DNA from: Lineus longissimus
Lineage: Eukaryota > Nemertea > Pilidiophora > Heteronemertea > Lineidae
Reading direction: 5' to 3'
DNA: 64,000 nucleotides
NCBI RefSeq assembly: GCF_910592395.1
Contig: NC_088319.1
Coordinates: forward strand, 3,286,001 to 3,350,000
In this document: in pieces, positions 1 through 11,800 of the stretch
Numbering within the stretch: the stretch's first letter is position 1
How the letters are laid out: every line of letters starts with the position of its first letter
Program-made: the position numbers and the translations under genes
Notes under the pieces: model-generated
Databases searched by the model: none
The model's input: the letters and a program-made list of their open reading frames with translations, nothing else
Told to the model about the DNA's origin: nothing

Positions 1-568
1 ACTCTGAAGGAATGGTTTGGTGAAGTAAAGTTAACAAAGTATGACTGCTATGATTGACGGACGTCGATATAAATCCACATCCACTGCGGTACCGGTACTC
101 ACTTCTAATAATATCTAAAAATTAGTGTGATTTATTTTGTCAGCAACAAAACCACGGCCGTCAACCAACAACACTCGGCACCATTTCCCAAGTCCCTTGA
201 TTCCGCAATGAATTTAGTTGGGCTTGTGTTTCAGAATCCAATAAGTCTCAAAATATCGAAAATGGCGTTTTAGACTCATTTGAAGGAAAAGGCGGTGAAA
301 TAATACATGTATAGCCAAAACAAAGTCTTTTTGAAAACATATCTCAGCGTTTGTGAATAAACGTAAACAGCTAAGAAGTGCTGATGTTTTGAAAATATAT
401 GACGGTTTACATTCCGCTGCACCAAAACAAAACAAATTTCAGAGGCGTGCGTTGCCAAAACGGATGATAAAACGTGCGAGGTCATCCTAGCGGCGAACAA
501 CTGTACCAGAGGACCAACCTGCGATTGGAACGTATCATAAAAATAATGGCCAAGACCCTATAAATTCG
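1..568. other. intergenic, no gene seen
   Basis: This stretch lies beyond the stop codon of the minus-strand CNBD-like gene, so it would hold its 3' UTR and flanking DNA. Short open frames on the minus strand lack splice signals or protein-like composition. I see no repeat shared with the rest of the window. Confidence 0.5.
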
Positions 569-3500
569 TTAATCAGGGTTCTCGATCAACAATTTCTTTC
601 CACGTGGCATTGGTATGCTCACCATTTTTGGTGTCTTTGAATCCGCATCATCTGCCTTCACCCCATCATCCTCCGTCGTGTTAATCTTATCCTCGTAGCT
701 CCTCTCCGCATTGATGAAATGTTTTAAGAATGACGTGCTGTCTTTGGTCTCCTTCTGTTTGTGGAGGCGCCGGCGCAGAATCTCGGTGCGGAATCTGTCG
801 AAAGCCATCTGTGTTTTCGCCGTCTCTCGCTCCTCGTGTATAGGTGTGCACCAGCTGTAGAATGGAACATACATTATGTATTCATCATCTTCATCATCGT
901 CATCACTACATCATCATCATCGTCATCTTCACCGGATAACTAATAATTTTCGGTCCTTATGTTGGTGGTTTATGCACAATGTCCTTCTGACGTAATCTAT
1001 AGTCAGTGATACCTTTATGGTTTATTCATTTATGGTATGATTCCCTACCTTTCCTGGGGCTCCGGTTGCTGCCTCTTCGCCTTCAACTTCTCCGTGTATT
1101 GCTCGGAGATGGCTGCAGCTCGTTTGATCATAGCCTTTGTGTCCACTTCTATAGGATAACTGTTGGTCTGCAATTAAATTGCCAGATAGCTGTGTTGGTT
1201 AGAAATTACCATCTTCTGTGAAATATTTCTGACTATGATTTGATAGTACATGTACACAACATGCGCGCAGGCTGATCCGCGGGCGATAGCTTAAAGGGCT
1301 GCAATCGATAGATACGTGCGCATAAAGGATCTTTGCTAAGGTTTACCAAACCCAATCAAGGATTACACTGCGTGCGATTGCAATGCATTGTCCATTAAAA
1401 AACTATGCGAAATTACCTCATAACTCGCATTTAACGTCTATAGGCCTCTTCATTGCGTCTTACGTTCCTGGACCATTACTCTAAAAGGACGGATTCCACT
1501 GAAATGTTTTTGAAAACGCTGCGGTTTGATAATCCGTTTTTCAACACACGCGAAAAAGGTACGAAAGCCTAGAGGGCAATTCGAACTTTAGAACTCGACT
1601 TCGAGATTCAAAACTCGTATTCGAAGTTCAAAAATCTACTTCGAAAGCCTGAAGATGATCAAGATGACATGGTACCACATTTACCAGCAGTATGTTGTAG
1701 TCAATGGTCTCGGCGGCAAACAACCACTTGGCTCTCCTGACCTCTTCCGGATTCTGATAGAGTCTAAAGCGGCGGATCAAGTCCCTGGCGTCTATATCGG
1801 GACCCTTTTCTCGGCTACCCTGGCTACATATAGAGCGGGTGTGGAGCTTGGAGTATTCTTCGACAACCTTTGGGTAAAGAATAGGCATGAATTACCTTTG
1901 AGTAAAAACATTAGAGGTATTTGCATGTATGCATTTATATTCTTGCGGTTTTTCTGTAGTTGAAAAATGGATTAAAGTGATCTGATCTGTGAAATTTTCA
2001 GTGGAATGTGGCCTTGCCTTTAGCAGAAAATCCTTGCTGTGTCCACCTTTATTTTTCATGAGCTTCGGTATGAATTCTAGTTGAAGCTTCTGGTCCACGT
2101 CACTCGGCGAAATCGGTTTGAGTGCAGACACTGAAAACATGAATGGACCCCTTCTGAATAACGATTATTATTAAAGGAATGGGCGGATTTTTATTGCAGT
2201 ATGTTTGTTATTCCTCTGGTTCATCAGTAGACTATTTTCTGAACGTGTTTGATGCTTTTCCAATTTTGTTTCAGCTCTGATATAGTAGAAAAACGCGTTC
2301 ATTTATTCGTTATTTTTAGAACGCAAAAGCCATGGCTCTATCTACACCAAAACGCTACAGGGTATACAGATCAATAGCTCCACGAAGCAACCAAAACCGC
2401 TTGGGTTGGTGCAAAATGTGGAAGCTGTCAAAACGCATTTAGAACCGCATTTTTCGTTGTTTAATTTGAGATATTTTAGAATAGAAATACCTCACTGTCG
2501 GTATTGATTGTCTCAACAAAACCGCTCGGGTGGAGCTGAAATGTTGGCCAAAACCTCGGCTCTGTCTCGGTTTTGGTCCACATTTTAGCTCCACCCCGCG
2601 GTTTTGGTGAGACAACCAATACCTCCAGTTCGGTATTTATTCCTTAAATATATATTATACCTTTGTTTTCCGTGTTGTTTGAGGCAGCAGATTTCGACCT
2701 GTTTCTGTTCGCCGGAGCAGGTTGGAAGACACTTGGATTTACCAGCGGCAATCGGGCTGATTGCGTCCTTGAACTTCTTGAACTCTGACCTTTAGGTTCG
2801 TTGATCAAGAAAGAGTAGATACCTCGTTTTTTAGGCGTGCTGAAATTGTGAAAAATCTGTGAAGTCGATTTCATGATTATTTTGAACACTTTATTCGTTT
2901 GAGTAGATAATACACTGTTCTCAAAAAGCAGTCAAGGCCTATTTGTAAATCATCAATGGTAATGGTAGGTAAAACGACTTCCTGTGAATGATGCTGGGCC
3001 CAATCTTCTCACAGAAATTCTTGGTCACATTACCTGTTCGTAATGAAGGAAATAAACTGCGTGTTCTTTGAACAATGCAACTCATCATGGATTAAATGGC
3101 CCGTTCCACTAAAGTGTTTCCCTTCTTTTCTTTCGCCATGCCGGCAAAAATGGCTCTGACTGCTATTTGATACAGTCCAAATCACAAATGACATCCCGTA
3201 AATCACATGACGTCATTGGCGCGTCATTGACGCACTACCAAGCGCTTAGGTCGAGCGTAATTACGCGGAACAAAGAGAGATAAGCGCTTCACTGGTGCGT
3301 CATTGGCGGCGCTAGGCACGTAACTCGCAGGTCACTGACGCGAAGCAAAACGGATGTCAATTGTGATTTGGACTGTAATTGAAAATCACCCGCTCATGCA
3401 GGTGGGGTCTCACTTCTACTTGATTACTTCTACAGTCTGTCGGAAGTTATGATATTGGTGCTTATATTAGAGATTAGATTCTATCTCTAGCTGACAGTTT

Positions 3501-6288
3501 TAAGATTACTAACTTACTCATCAAATGAAAGTGAAACCTGTCTGTTCTTCTGTAACCTGAGTATCTCCCTTCCATTATCAAAATGAGGCTTCGCGTCTCC
3601 GGCCACCACGTCTTGGACCTGGCTTTCCCGGTAGGACTTCCATAGCGTCTCACTGTAACCATAGTTACGGAGCATCTCGTCGCTAGGCAACACGTGACGA
3701 TGGTTGGTCAGAAGCTGGATAAGATGCTCTGTGTCTTTTAATTTGAACTCACACCTAAAAAGAATACACAAATTTAGTCTTTTGTATGATCAATATGCGC
3801 GTTTCATTTACACGTATTGTCTGCGTATTCGATTGGAAGTGACTATTTGGCAAGCCCGGCTCACCAAACAGCGCCTTTTTTCTGCCCTAGATGGAGAGCC
3901 GAACTCATGCATATTCAACCATCCAGGAGCTCATTATCATTCGTGGCAGCACGGTCAGCAACACTGGAGTTACAGTGAAACGCCTTTAGAAATGCACACT
4001 AATGCATTTTTAAATTTAACTGATAAGCATGTTAAAACATGCTTATCAGTTAAATCACGTTTATGACTTTTTTGTAAATCCATACAGTCATGTACACGTA
4101 CATGCTTCTTCATGGATTATTGACCAAAACCCGAGTTTAGTAACAGAAATTGAATCGAGAGCGGGAAGTCGGCCATTGTTAAATATGCGCATATAAATTC
4201 GAATATGACGTCACTGCTCTCTGATTGGCCAACATGTTGTAACCTCTCCGGCTCGCCAAAGAGGGTAGTATTTTTGCCCTGTTTGGCAAGCCCGGCTTGC
4301 CGAACAGGGTGGCTTTTTAGTGCTGTTTGGCAAGCGGCTCTCCAAACAGGACAAAAAAAGATGCCTGTTCTGCGAGCGGCTTGTCAAATAGACCCGGCCT
4401 ATTCGATTTCCTTTTTACGCTGCACCACACTCCCTACGGAGCTTTTATTGCATGCGTTGACAAAACGAAAATATAAAACATGCATATACTACATATTGCA
4501 CTGGATGTATAACTATAACTTTAAACATGATTGTATAAGCCTCAAGTGGTCCTCAAATGAAAACATTTGAAACAATTCAGGTCCAGTCCGGTCAGTCATA
4601 TGCTAACTTTATTATCTTATGCACCGTTGCTCGGCGACACTGTATCGCCACGTCGTGACTCGTGGGAAGATTGTGCGTCATATCGCCACTTTTTAATGGG
4701 AATTAAGGTCATGATGTAAATGGCGATATAACACACGAAGTAGCGATACAACATCGTACAACGTTAGCAGAATCTTCCAGTAACGGAACGTAAGGCACAG
4801 TATTGTCATCACGCCTTTGACGACTTCGTCTATATCGTTCAGCATCACCATCAACATTTTCATCATCATCAAAATCATATGTCGGAGAAATTTCTGTCCT
4901 GTAGGCTTACTATAAGCCTTAAAAATCATGCGTCAAAAGGCGCTTCACGTCCTTGACTGTTGATCTCACCTGTTGATTTTATAGCACGTGGTCAAACAGG
5001 AAGTGACGACACTACATGGGCATGGCTGACCGGGGTCAAGGACACACTCCTCACCAAACAAGGCGCCTTCTTCAATCTTGTCCAACTCGAAGATGACCTC
5101 TTTGTCTGATTCGAGTAGAATGACGTTCCTGAAGAATTTGCACCGACCTGAAACGGAGAGTGATTTACCATTATAGCCAGTGGGACTCATGGAACTGCAG
5201 TGAGAACGGCTACCAAATTTCCTGGAGCGGATCCAGGAGTCGGATCACACACATTTTTGTGTATATAAGAGTTGTTGGAGAAGCAAAACCCTTGATTTCA
5301 ACAGCATTTTCACCAACCTTACCAGAGATTATGAAGTAGACAAATTCGCCGTCCGTAGCACCCTGTCTGATAATTACTTTATTTGGAGGAAACTCCTGAA
5401 ATACGAAGTGACGTCATTATTTGTTTAAACTGTAAATGTTAAATATAAAACATCAAAACCACTAAACATTACATAAATTAGTAATGGGACCATGTTATGT
5501 TAAAAACCTATCACCAATTAAAGATTGCGGTTGACTATACATACCACCTTCAGTAACTTAGGTACAAGTTTAGTCCTTTCCTCTGCGGTCAGGTCCGCGA
5601 GGACACACCTCTTGTCGGCCATGTAATTCTCCTTCTCCTGGATATCATTGACCCGAGTCCGGGAAATAGTCCGATGAAACTTGAGCCTGTCGACCCTCAG
5701 ACATTCACACGGCTCCTTCGTATAGACTGTAGCAGGGGGTGAGATGTCTTGCACGTCCTCCTCCGCCCTCACCAAACCCAAATACTCCCCAGATGTGTGG
5801 GTGTAGATTATGTTTGGCTCGAACACCTGCAGGCTATTTGAGACACTGAAGTCATACGTCACCTCGACTGACCCGTGGAGGATGTAATAGCACGAGAGAG
5901 ACGACTCGTGCTGTTGTTTTGTGACGTACTGGAATGGATTATGCTTCTCAAACGTGACACACTGTGCAAGGCAATCTTTCACATAGTCTACTCCTTTATG
6001 GATTAGTCTCAAACCGTCCACTACACACCGCATCGCGCTGATCTCATTTCGAGTCAAAGGTTGGTCATCCGTCATGAATGACAAGCTGTTCTTCACCATG
6101 ATACGTCGTGCCTCAGACGTCACTATGACATCGCCTTTGCAAAAGTGACGTTTATTGAAAACTGGCGGGAGATTTAGTTGTGTGTGTCGGGCTGCCTCCT
6201 CTTCCCGCGCTTTTTTGGTCGCCTCAGCAAACCGCTTTCTTTCGGCCGCTTTTTTCACGACCTTGACGATGTTGATGTTGGCCGCCAT
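569..6288 (-). CDS. CNBD2-like protein with two cyclic nucleotide-binding folds (9 exons)
   Basis: Spliced model on the minus strand, exons in order: 6288-5545, 5395-5323, 5147-4970, 3754-3518, 2839-2661, 2130-2018, 1867-1685, 1167-1049, 854-569. All phases join and the total is 704 codons including TAA. The start ATG (6288) is followed by G and a Lys/Arg/Glu-rich helix (residues 9-35). Residues about 101-215 form a first CNB-like fold. Residues about 235-332 form a second, with the phosphate-cassette-like GALFGEECVL near 301-309, but the arginine normally found a few residues later is absent, so nucleotide binding is doubtful. The stretch after it (LPSDEM) resembles what I recall of vertebrate CNBD2, a testis-associated protein; this is from memory, not a search. 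The last three exons are basic and unrecognised. Intron 6 (2017-1868) uses GC-AG, with donor AAG|GCAAGG. The end of exon 1 could also be 5548. Upstream exons may be missing. Confidence 0.75.
2174..2330 (+). repeat. interspersed repeat with TTAAAGGAATGGGCGG end
   Basis: Matches 22525-22672 along its length (GGAATGGGCGG, CAATTTTGTTTCAGCTCT, GTAGAAAAACGCGTT). A short piece of its left end recurs in reverse at 21935-21975. It lies in an intron of the CNBD-like gene. Non-coding. Confidence 0.65.
2395..2645 (+). repeat. interspersed repeat, copy 1
   Basis: Begins near TTGGTGCAAAATGTGGAAGC and ends near GGTATTTATTCC. It lies in an intron of the CNBD-like gene and shares blocks with 18485-18665. Internally AACAAAACCGC and GCGGTTTTGGT words are inverted copies, so the element can fold. 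Confidence 0.6.
3171..3377. mobile_element. Mariner-type MITE with TA flanks
   Basis: A 207-bp element inside an intron of the CNBD-like gene. Its ends are perfect inverted copies: TACAGTCCAAATCACAA at 3171-3187 and the reverse complement at 3361-3377. Both begin or end in TA, as expected of a Tc1/mariner-like element with a TA target duplication. The inside is rich in GCGTCA/TGACGC words. It has no coding capacity. A copy missing its left end lies at 40489-40659. Confidence 0.8.
3834..4399 (+). mobile_element. Interspersed element with TTTGGCAAGC hairpins, interrupted
   Basis: Repeated near-palindromes built on TTTGGCAAGCCCGGCTTGCC occur at 3843-3872 and several times in 4236-4399. The same element lies in reverse orientation and uninterrupted at 34568-34811. 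Comparing the two, about 320 bp (roughly 3909-4233) appear to be inserted here. The inserted part contains the 40-bp hairpin at 4015-4054. It lies in an intron of the CNBD-like gene. Confidence 0.65.
4015..4054. repeat. 40-bp perfect hairpin
   Basis: Two 19-base arms, TTTAACTGATAAGCATGTT and its exact reverse complement, are separated by AA. This lies within the segment apparently inserted into the 3834-4399 element. It could be the heart of a foldback element or an extruding palindrome. No coding role is seen. Confidence 0.85.
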
Positions 6289-6303
6289 GCAGATGGTCAC
6301 GCT

Positions 6304-6375
6304 TCAATCTTCAACCTCGCTGTCTAGCTCGCCGAGCACACAATCGACAAAATGATTGGAGCCTTTCTTGGCCAT
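6304..6375 (-). CDS. upstream ORF (23 codons) in frame with the CNBD-like start
   Basis: An ATG at 6375 opens a 23-codon frame beginning MAKKGSNHF and ending in TGA (6306-6304). It is in the same frame as the main start at 6288 and separated from it by five sense codons after the stop. Either it is an upstream ORF in the 5' leader, or it marks an upstream exon spliced over the TGA. The possible donor in it (GAG|GTTGAA) is weak. Whether it is translated cannot be told from sequence. Confidence 0.35.
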   Translation of the reverse strand: MAKKGSNHFVDCVLGELDSEVED

Positions 6376-8389
6376 GATGTCCGTTCCAAAGGCCTATTGT
6401 TGGCATGTGCTAGAAGGATGAAAGATATACTGGACTAAAGAAGTAATAGCAATGGGATAATCAATGGAGTTTCTTTCAGATATCATGGTGTCACTGTTAA
6501 AATTCTAAAGTCAATTCTCAAGTCAGCATAACATGTCCCCACGGCACGAGTTAGTATTCGAAACCCCCGAGGTACCCGTGTCCCTCTTATTTTACAGGTG
6601 TTGAGGCGAGCGGTATGTGATGAATTTGGGTGTGACCATGTAGGGCTTACGCTTATTTTCCACTTGAAGAGTCATGGTCCGTGGAAGGTTTTGTTGACTT
6701 GATGTGTCTTTAGAAGTGATGTATGCATTTAGTTGGCTACAGGATTTCTTCAAAGGCTACATTCCTTTTTATTTTTCTTTCGTCTCGCACTCCTTGGGTG
6801 TAAGTTGTGTCGACTTAGGAGTTGGACGTATATGTGTTGGAATGTCCTGGCTCTGGAGAAGGCCATGTACAGTTGGCCTTCATGGCTGTGGGAAAAACAG
6901 GCGCAGGAGGGCCAACCGTCTACTCTATGAGTCTATCCGTCGGGGGCCAACCGTCTACTCTAGTTGGAAGGCCAGTTGTACGTGGGTTTTACAAATGAGA
7001 TCACTCCGTAACACATATTACGTTATTACAGGTCGAGTGACTGGAAACCTGCCAGAGGAACGCCCTCGTGTCTTTCTTACGAAACACAAGAAATCATGTA
7101 CACTATGTCTATTTCACAGAAATTTACCAATGCATGCTTACCTTGGTCACGACTGGTCTAATGCACCTGTATCCGTATCCATTTTCCAAAATATCCGGAT
7201 CATCATCTAAGCTCAGTATTTGATCTTTAGCCCTTTTTCCACACTTCCCAAGTTAGCACCCACCAAATGACACTCACAACTGATGATCACTTTGTCTGAT
7301 GCATCAACGCAGATCAATGCATATGTGTGTTAAGTGATAGATAAATAGATATGATAGCATCAGGCTTGTTTATGTATATGTTTCTATGGTAACGCAATTC
7401 ATCGGAAGATGTGTTATTTTGAGGTGCCGTTGCCTTGGTTACCTGACAACGATGATAAAACATGTCCGTCTGTCACCTACTATCGATCACTTATTAACTA
7501 ATTGTGTATTCAATGAATTATTTTCTCATTTAGGAAAGATACACTCATTGTAACCCAAAGCTCAGAAACAAAGACACTTCAACTACTGTACAATGTATTC
7601 TCTGATAGCTCACAAATTAAAAAGAAAAATCCAAAGCTCAGAATCCAAGAAATATCTGTTGTAATCCAAAGGCCCTGAAGCAAAGACTAACATCCATTGA
7701 ACGTCATCACAAAGCTCATGATCAGATGGTTAAACGGAGCTCTTAAACGGAGTTCTGGGGTCCATTTAGTGATGGCCAAGTTCGTACACTCGTCAGTTGC
7801 AAGCTGTGATTCAGAGTGCGTAATAGTATTTCTCTATTTTCGTTGTTAATCATCGATATGGTAATTAATATCAGCACGCTAATGATTAGGAATTAGAACT
7901 TTCCATTGATCATTGGCCAGGGAGTTTCTTCTTAATATGTACATACATCAATACGGAAGTTCTATTTGTATAAAGGCATTCACGCACATGTAAGCACGCC
8001 AGTGTTGCGCCTTGTTCATTATCCAAGATGACACAGAGTGATTTGTGAGCGGAGAAAATTGCAGGAAATCTCTTACCTTTGTAATGTCATCCTTTTCCGG
8101 ATTAAAACATACGTCCTACGCCTTCTACCAGGAAATGTCCAATCTAATATTTTGTCATCGTATATGCAACTCTAACAGTTTAGCAATATTGATATGAGGA
8201 TGTGAATAATTTAAGCGGGTAGTTAAGATATGCCTAGTGACAGGTACGGCAGGTTCTAACCAGTATTGATTCGTCTATACAATCAAATAGGCAGGCATTT
8301 ATGGCCAATATACTATCGAGTATTACTAGCCACACGACATCAGAGCACAAAGTATCAAAAAACGAAGTTTCAACATACGTGTACAATGT
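6376..8389. other. intergenic, no gene seen
   Basis: This is the 5' flank of the CNBD-like gene and the 3' flank of the next minus-strand gene. It holds AT-rich sequence and a short direct duplication (GGCCAACCGTCTACTCTA, twice near 6911-6962). The open frames at 6704-7210 have no splice signals or recognisable protein features and look fortuitous. No convincing TATA box is seen. Confidence 0.45.
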
Positions 8390-8395
8390 TTTATT
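8390..8395 (-). terminator. candidate polyadenylation signal AATAAA
   Basis: AATAAA on the minus strand about 460 bases past the stop codon of the PPPPY membrane-protein gene. It is the first canonical signal I noticed downstream of that gene. A hexamer in AT-rich DNA is weak evidence. Confidence 0.3.
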
Positions 8396-8711
8396 AATTT
8401 TTTAAATTTTTGATTACATGTTTCGTCTGCACCGCATGCGATACTAGTAAAAATTTATAGATGCATGCAGTGCATTAGCATAGAAATAATAGAGGCTACC
8501 ACAATACCTTTCAGGAAAGTATCGCGGCATATGTACGTATATGATAAAATTTGTTCATTTCTAAACGTTTTTTGGAATGTTTGATACCATAACCGTTCGC
8601 AAATTCCATCATAGTGAAACGAAACGCCTTTCAGAACCTCCAAAATTTTCTCCATTTTACCGAGAAACCTCTACCATTGTCTAGGGGGTGCTTCCATACG
8701 TAATTTTTTTT

Positions 8712-8795
8712 ACGAAAAAACTGGATCGCTGGACTGCTGGATTCACTCGATTGTGACTCATGGATCACCACCGCCTGGATTGGGGATCGTTCGGA
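8712..8795 (+). repeat. 84-bp direct repeat, copy 1
   Basis: Nearly identical to 9086-9169, with a few substitutions. Both begin with ACGAAAAAAC and end with TTCGGA. The two copies flank the last coding exon (8962-8854) of the PPPPY gene, one in the presumed 3' UTR and one in the last intron. Confidence 0.85.
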
Positions 8796-8853
8796 AAATG
8801 GCTTCTGGCAAAAACAGTGATGGCATTCTAATTACACCCCTGAATTGTTCACG

Positions 8854-11800
8854 TCATCCGCTGCCAGGCATGTTTGAATTGTCCACGGCTCCGTGAGTCG
8901 ATGTGGATAAACGTGTACCGGAAACTGCGTCATAAGGTGGCGGTGGTGAGCGGTATCTGCTCCTGAAAAAAGTGACAATAATATTGATACTGTATGACGT
9001 TTTATCATATGTTGTAGTCGCCATAGTGAACTTCCAGTGGCATTGCCTGCGCGTTGTCTGGAAGCTGAGCAATGTTGAGGATCAAACGAAAAAACGGGAT
9101 CGCTGGACTGTTGGATTCACTCGATTGTGACTCATGGATCACCACCGCCTGGATTGGGGATTGTTCGGAGGATCAACATTGAGGATGATGAGGATCAACA
9201 TTGAGGATCAAGTTGTTAATTGCCAACATGGTCAAAATATTATCACTTTTTCACGATATTTGGTTTGAAGTAAAACTTTTACAAAAAAGTGTGGCAATGC
9301 ACATTTCATGAAAATGGTAACATTGGTACCAATTAGAAACGTGTGATTTTCGAAGAGAATGTGATGTCATTGAGAGGGATACTAAACGGGAACTAACAGC
9401 AATTGTGAGGGGGGTCAATTGATGGTCTTAAGGTGACGACTGCGCAGATAGAGTCCAGTCAGGTTGATTTAAAGTGATGAGAAAAACAATCCGTTACAGG
9501 CGTGTATAGTGCCCAATGTATTATGTGATACATGTAGTAGCGACATCTATCGGCAACTTGGTGTACTTAAGTATACAGCTTTGGAGTGGGATTTACTTGA
9601 CGAGGAAGATAAGTCCCTGTGTGCCATTATAGACTGTCACTTGTAGTATTACGCTCACGCTGGTGCTGATCTCTTATAATGATTTCACCCGTGTTGCGAA
9701 TGAGTTTTTGACATGGCCTGTGAATTTTAGGCAGGACTATTGTACGCCCCGTTTTAATGCATCGTTTATCGCGGTCCAATGAAATTTCCATTATGCGGTT
9801 TTGAGAGGTCACGGTCTTGCTGGAAGCGACTTTTGTACGAAACCAACAAATCTCATGAATTTGTCCCTTTAATATTGCCCACCTGGCTTCTGACTATACC
9901 ACTCTGATAGTGAGTTGTACCTGTGATCGAAAGATGGCAGGAACAGCGAGTTGTTCTCAACGTCTAACGGATAAGGTGGTGGTGGTTCTGTCTTCATTTC
10001 TCGGGATATAGACGGCGCAGCCTCCACAAAAATAGACGGCTCACGATTCAGCGGAGGGATGACAACTAGAGAAAAAGAAATAAATTAGCAAAAAGGAATT
10101 ATTCTGAATTTTCTATTTTCTTTTAATCAAATCGGAACCGGCAAGGAATGGGGAGGGGAGAACAGGGCTTAAAGGGACAACTTTGGTGTGGGATATACCT
10201 GACCATGAGTGTAATACCCTGGCTTGCCACCATGCGCCGCCACCAGTAGTATCACGCCAATGCTGAGTTCTAATAATGATTTTGGATAGTGTTGGGAGGC
10301 AGTTTTGGCCATGGCTTGTGAATTTCAGGCATGCTATATGGTTACAACTCGTTCTAGTGCATTGTTTATTGCAGTTCAAGACTTTTCAATTACCCTGTTG
10401 GGAGAAGTCACGGTGTTCCTGGAAGCCATGTATGAAAAACCAACATATTTCATACCCAAGTTGTCCCTTTAAGACAGCCACAGTGGAAATGACATGTAAC
10501 CAATGAGGCGAGGATGCACTGACGGAAATTTGTCGCCCAAATGAACTATTTCGCATTCACACCCGCCGCCTACGTCGTCTGGGATCCTGACCACACCTTT
10601 TAAAAACATCAGGTGTGTTGAAAAACCGTACCATTCTGCTCATATCCTCCTTGTCGTCAGTGATGATTACCCAATTCGCTCCGTCTATTGCTGTGGTCAC
10701 AGCTGGGCAGCGGTAATATTCAGCGATATCGGACACTGTTGTGGATGGATATGTAATATGTTGAACACTTTTTTATGGCTGGTATCTCCGAAAAACTCCT
10801 CCTCGATGGAGCTACGTCTTACACCCCTGGCATTGTCGAATCGAGGAGAACGGGCATCTTTGCTTGACTCAGCTGGTAATGTCTAGACTAATTCCATTTT
10901 CGACACGTTATACATATGTAATGTCAAGTGGTAAATCGCGATTTGGTCCAGACAGCCTATTCTATGTCCCTCGGACGTCATTGCACGTCCGTAGCTAGAC
11001 CTACATTGCATGTCCTTGGCTTGACGTGCATTTCATCGATGTCCTTGTCTGGACGTACATTGTACAGTGTACACGAATGGGTTCTTCCAGTTCATGGAAT
11101 GGATGTCCAAGATGGACACTAACAGTTTAGTTTCAATCAAATCAATTTTCTGAATCGCAAGAATTTTTCAGACAGTGTCTTTTTTACATAATTATTGGTA
11201 TAAAAATTATTTATGAAAATCATTTATGAAAAAAATTGTTTTTAACTGCTTCAGAAAGAAATATATACATGTATCTTCATAATACTTCTTTTGAACAAAA
11301 AAAAATATTATCTCAAATTTGATAAACCGAAAAGTTGCTTCCGTTATAAAATTCATGCCTGCGGCCAGCCTCGTCCCAAGCCAATTCCTGACGCAAGGTT
11401 GGATTGTACGTTTTCGGACCGGAGCGATCGACCACCTAAACATTTCACGAGATCTCGCAGGGTGCGCGTGGTTTTACCGGCCTGCGGCAATGGACGCCCA
11501 AATGACATACCCACATGTAGAAACACACACACACATGTAATTTGTAAAATTAGAGTCATTCAAATGACCGTGGTCTGTGCCGATTCAAATATAAACAAAG
11601 CAGTCTTATCGGTCATTGAATGCGAGTGCATTTCTTTGCCTAAACCTGCCTTATTACTGAATCAAGTGGTATATCTCAGATGCCAGAGAGTCAATCCATT
11701 CGTTGATGTTCAGAAAGGATCTGAAGGAAGGTATTATTTAAACCTGTCATACGATTTATCGACGTTGACATGGATTTTGTGGTATTGAAAAAGTTAATAT

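Noticed and set aside
11291-11788. 165-codon plus-strand open frame
   Set aside because: No start context, no splice sites, composition not protein-like, and antisense frames are equally open. Judged chance.
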